The notes beneath the pieces were generated by a model. The model was not told the DNA's origin, ran no database searches, and worked only from the letters and a program-made list of their open reading frames with translations. A DNA stretch of 64,000 nt from Vulcanisaeta sp. JCM 16159 (GTDB lineage Archaea; Thermoproteota; Thermoprotei; Thermoproteales; Thermocladiaceae). Position numbers and translations under genes: made by a program. Location: positions 1 to 64,000 of the forward strand of contig NZ_BBDN01000003.1 in NCBI RefSeq assembly GCF_001316265.1, given 5' to 3'. Below are positions 63,041-64,000 of the stretch, in pieces; positions within the stretch are counted from its first letter, which is position 1, and each line of letters opens with the position of its first letter.

Positions 63041-64000
63041 ATGCCTTACATAGGTGCTCGTATTAAGAGGATCGAAGATCCTAAATTCATCACCGGCAGT
63101 GCCAGGTATGTCGATGACATAGCGTATCCAGGTACGCTTTACATGGCGATACTAAGAAGTGCAGTCCCCCATGCGAGGCTTCTTAGGGTTGATTACGAAG
63201 ATGCGTTAAAAATTCCAGGGGTTATTGGCGTCATAACGGGATTAAACATTAATGTTGAGAATAGGCCTAGGAATTTTCCCATGGCTAAGGATGAGATTCT
63301 ATACGTGGGTCAACCAATAGCTGCCGTGGTTGCGGAGGATAGGTATAAGGCCTATGATGCCCTCGATTATATACAGGTTGATTATGAACCATTACCTGCT
63401 GTGGTTAACCCAGAGGAGGCCGTTAAGGATGATGTAAAGGCTGTGGAGGGCATAAGTAATATCGGCTATAGATGGACATATAGGGCTGGAAACCCGGAGG
63501 AGGAATTGGGAAAGAGCGATGTCGTTATTGAGGCAAAACTCGAAATCGGTAGAGTTTACCCAGCCGCGATGGAGCCCAGGGGATTGCTATCGGTGTACCA
63601 GGAGGGAAGGTTGACGGTCTACGCCTCGACGCAGGCGCCGCATTATATGCGTAAGTTCCTCCTTGATGCATTCAAGAGTTATGTCAGTGATATAAGGGTT
63701 GTTCAGGCCGACACCGGTGGTGCCTTTGGCTCGAAGATGTTCCCATACCCCGAGGATTACATAGTCACTTACGCAAGCATTATCTACAGAAGGCCCGTTA
63801 AGTGGGTAGCCACTAGACGCGAGGATTTATTGAGTACATACCATAGCAGGGCTCAGATACATAGGGTTAAGGCTGGGTTTACGAGGAATGGTGAATGGAG
63901 GGCACTGATTGATGAATTGATAATAGACTTGGGTGTGGCAACCCATGGCTATTATCTGGCCGACATAACGTCCACGTTGATAACAGGCCCCTATAAACTC
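63041..64000 (+). CDS. coxL: Mo-hydroxylase large subunit CoxL-like, 5' part (runs off the window)
   Basis: 320 uninterrupted codons from ATG 63041 to the edge. RIEDPKFITGSARYVDDIAYPGTLYMAILRS in two conserved blocks, AHARL-like VPHARLLRVD, YVGQPIAAVVAEDRYKA, LPAVVNPEEAV, AAMEPRGLLSVY, TVYASTQAPHYMRKFLLDAF, VQADTGGAFGSKM, RPVKWVATRREDLLSTYHSRAQ. Xanthine oxidase/CO dehydrogenase/aldehyde oxidoreductase family. The active-site loop that would separate CODH (CSFR) from others lies outside the window, so the substrate is open. Divergent from coxM. Confidence 0.92.
   Translation, partial: MPYIGARIKRIEDPKFITGSARYVDDIAYPGTLYMAILRSAVPHARLLRVDYEDALKIPGVIGVITGLNINVENRPRNFPMAKDEILYVGQPIAAVVAEDRYKAYDALDYIQVDYEPLPAVVNPEEAVKDDVKAVEGISNIGYRWTYRAGNPEEELGKSDVVIEAKLEIGRVYPAAMEPRGLLSVYQEGRLTVYASTQAPHYMRKFLLDAFKSYVSDIRVVQADTGGAFGSKMFPYPEDYIVTYASIIYRRPVKWVATRREDLLSTYHSRAQIHRVKAGFTRNGEWRALIDELIIDLGVATHGYYLADITSTLITGPYKL

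Noticed and set aside
1-64000. Programmed -1 frameshifting as a cause of the split genes
   Set aside because: The breaks are in dozens of unrelated genes, at positions without a common slippery site, and include essential proteins; lost bases in the reads explain them more simply.
1-64000. CRISPR arrays, tRNA or rRNA genes, insertion sequence transposases
   Set aside because: No regularly spaced repeats, no tRNA-like T-arm with matching acceptor ends, and no transposase motifs were seen by eye on either strand; an intron-containing tRNA could be missed without a search tool.

Overview
The window is from a hyperthermophilic archaeon of the Thermoproteales, most like Vulcanisaeta or Caldivirga. 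The evidence is the LysW-dependent lysine/arginine pathway, pantoate kinase with 4-phosphopantoate--beta-alanine ligase, a GAT-QueC fusion, archaeal S10/EF-1alpha, PurS/PurQ/PurL with PurT, leaderless promoters with TATA boxes about 25 nt before the start, and several PaREP1/PaREP2 family genes. I see no rRNA, tRNA, CRISPR array or transposase.

Layout. 0-4.6 kb: AbrB-like protein, hisI, hisE-hisH, hisD, pantoate kinase, a membrane coiled-coil protein. 4.6-11.1 kb: amino-acid permease and class V aminotransferase, then most of the archaeal CoA branch (phosphopantoate--beta-alanine ligase, panB, ketopantoate reductase) with a CobT-like TIGR00303 gene. 11.1-13.9 kb: queE and GAT-queC (archaeosine) and an orphan protein. 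14.1-26.5 kb: a purine super-cluster (purK-purE | purL-purF-purF2-purM | purC | purD | purT-purQ-purS), PRPP to SAICAR. 26.6-28.3 kb: pdxT-pdxS. 28.3-33.2 kb: accessory region with PaREP1-type genes, an archaeal ATPase, a 29-bp inverted repeat, thiC and an unknown 171-aa protein. 33.3-42.9 kb: lysine/arginine cluster (lysY, a degenerate LysX-like protein, lysX, lysJ, homocitrate synthase-like, lysK, second lysX/argX, lysW, lysZ, aminotransferase). 43-51.5 kb: carA-carB, argH, metE-like, argG. 51.5-55.8 kb: paired M16 peptidase subunits, rpsJ, tuf. 56-58 kb: PaREP2-type gene and debris. 58-64 kb: molybdenum hydroxylase cluster (CoxG, MFS carrier, VKOR-like, moaB, xdhC, coxS, coxM, coxL).

The genes work together as biosynthetic modules: histidine, CoA, archaeosine, purines, PLP, thiamine, lysine/arginine (one LysW carrier feeding two ATP-grasp ligases) and carbamoyl-phosphate/arginine. 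Three signals stand out. (1) An ATTGTTTAA / TTAAACAAT element lies in each of the three control regions that serve the five purine transcription units. (2) A TTAAACGTTTAA palindrome sits directly upstream of the TATA boxes of pdxS and of a PLP-dependent aminotransferase. (3) Degenerate paralogues sit beside their active versions (a PurF copy without the nucleophile Cys, a LysX copy without the ATP-grasp core).

Data quality. More than half of the conserved genes are broken by frameshifts, and every shift that can be scored as a single event is -1, as if a base had been dropped, at least some of them in homopolymers. Essential genes (tuf, rpsJ, carB, thiC) are affected. This looks like deletion-biased long-read error, not gene decay. 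I therefore annotate reconstructed genes across frameshifts and give the approximate break points.
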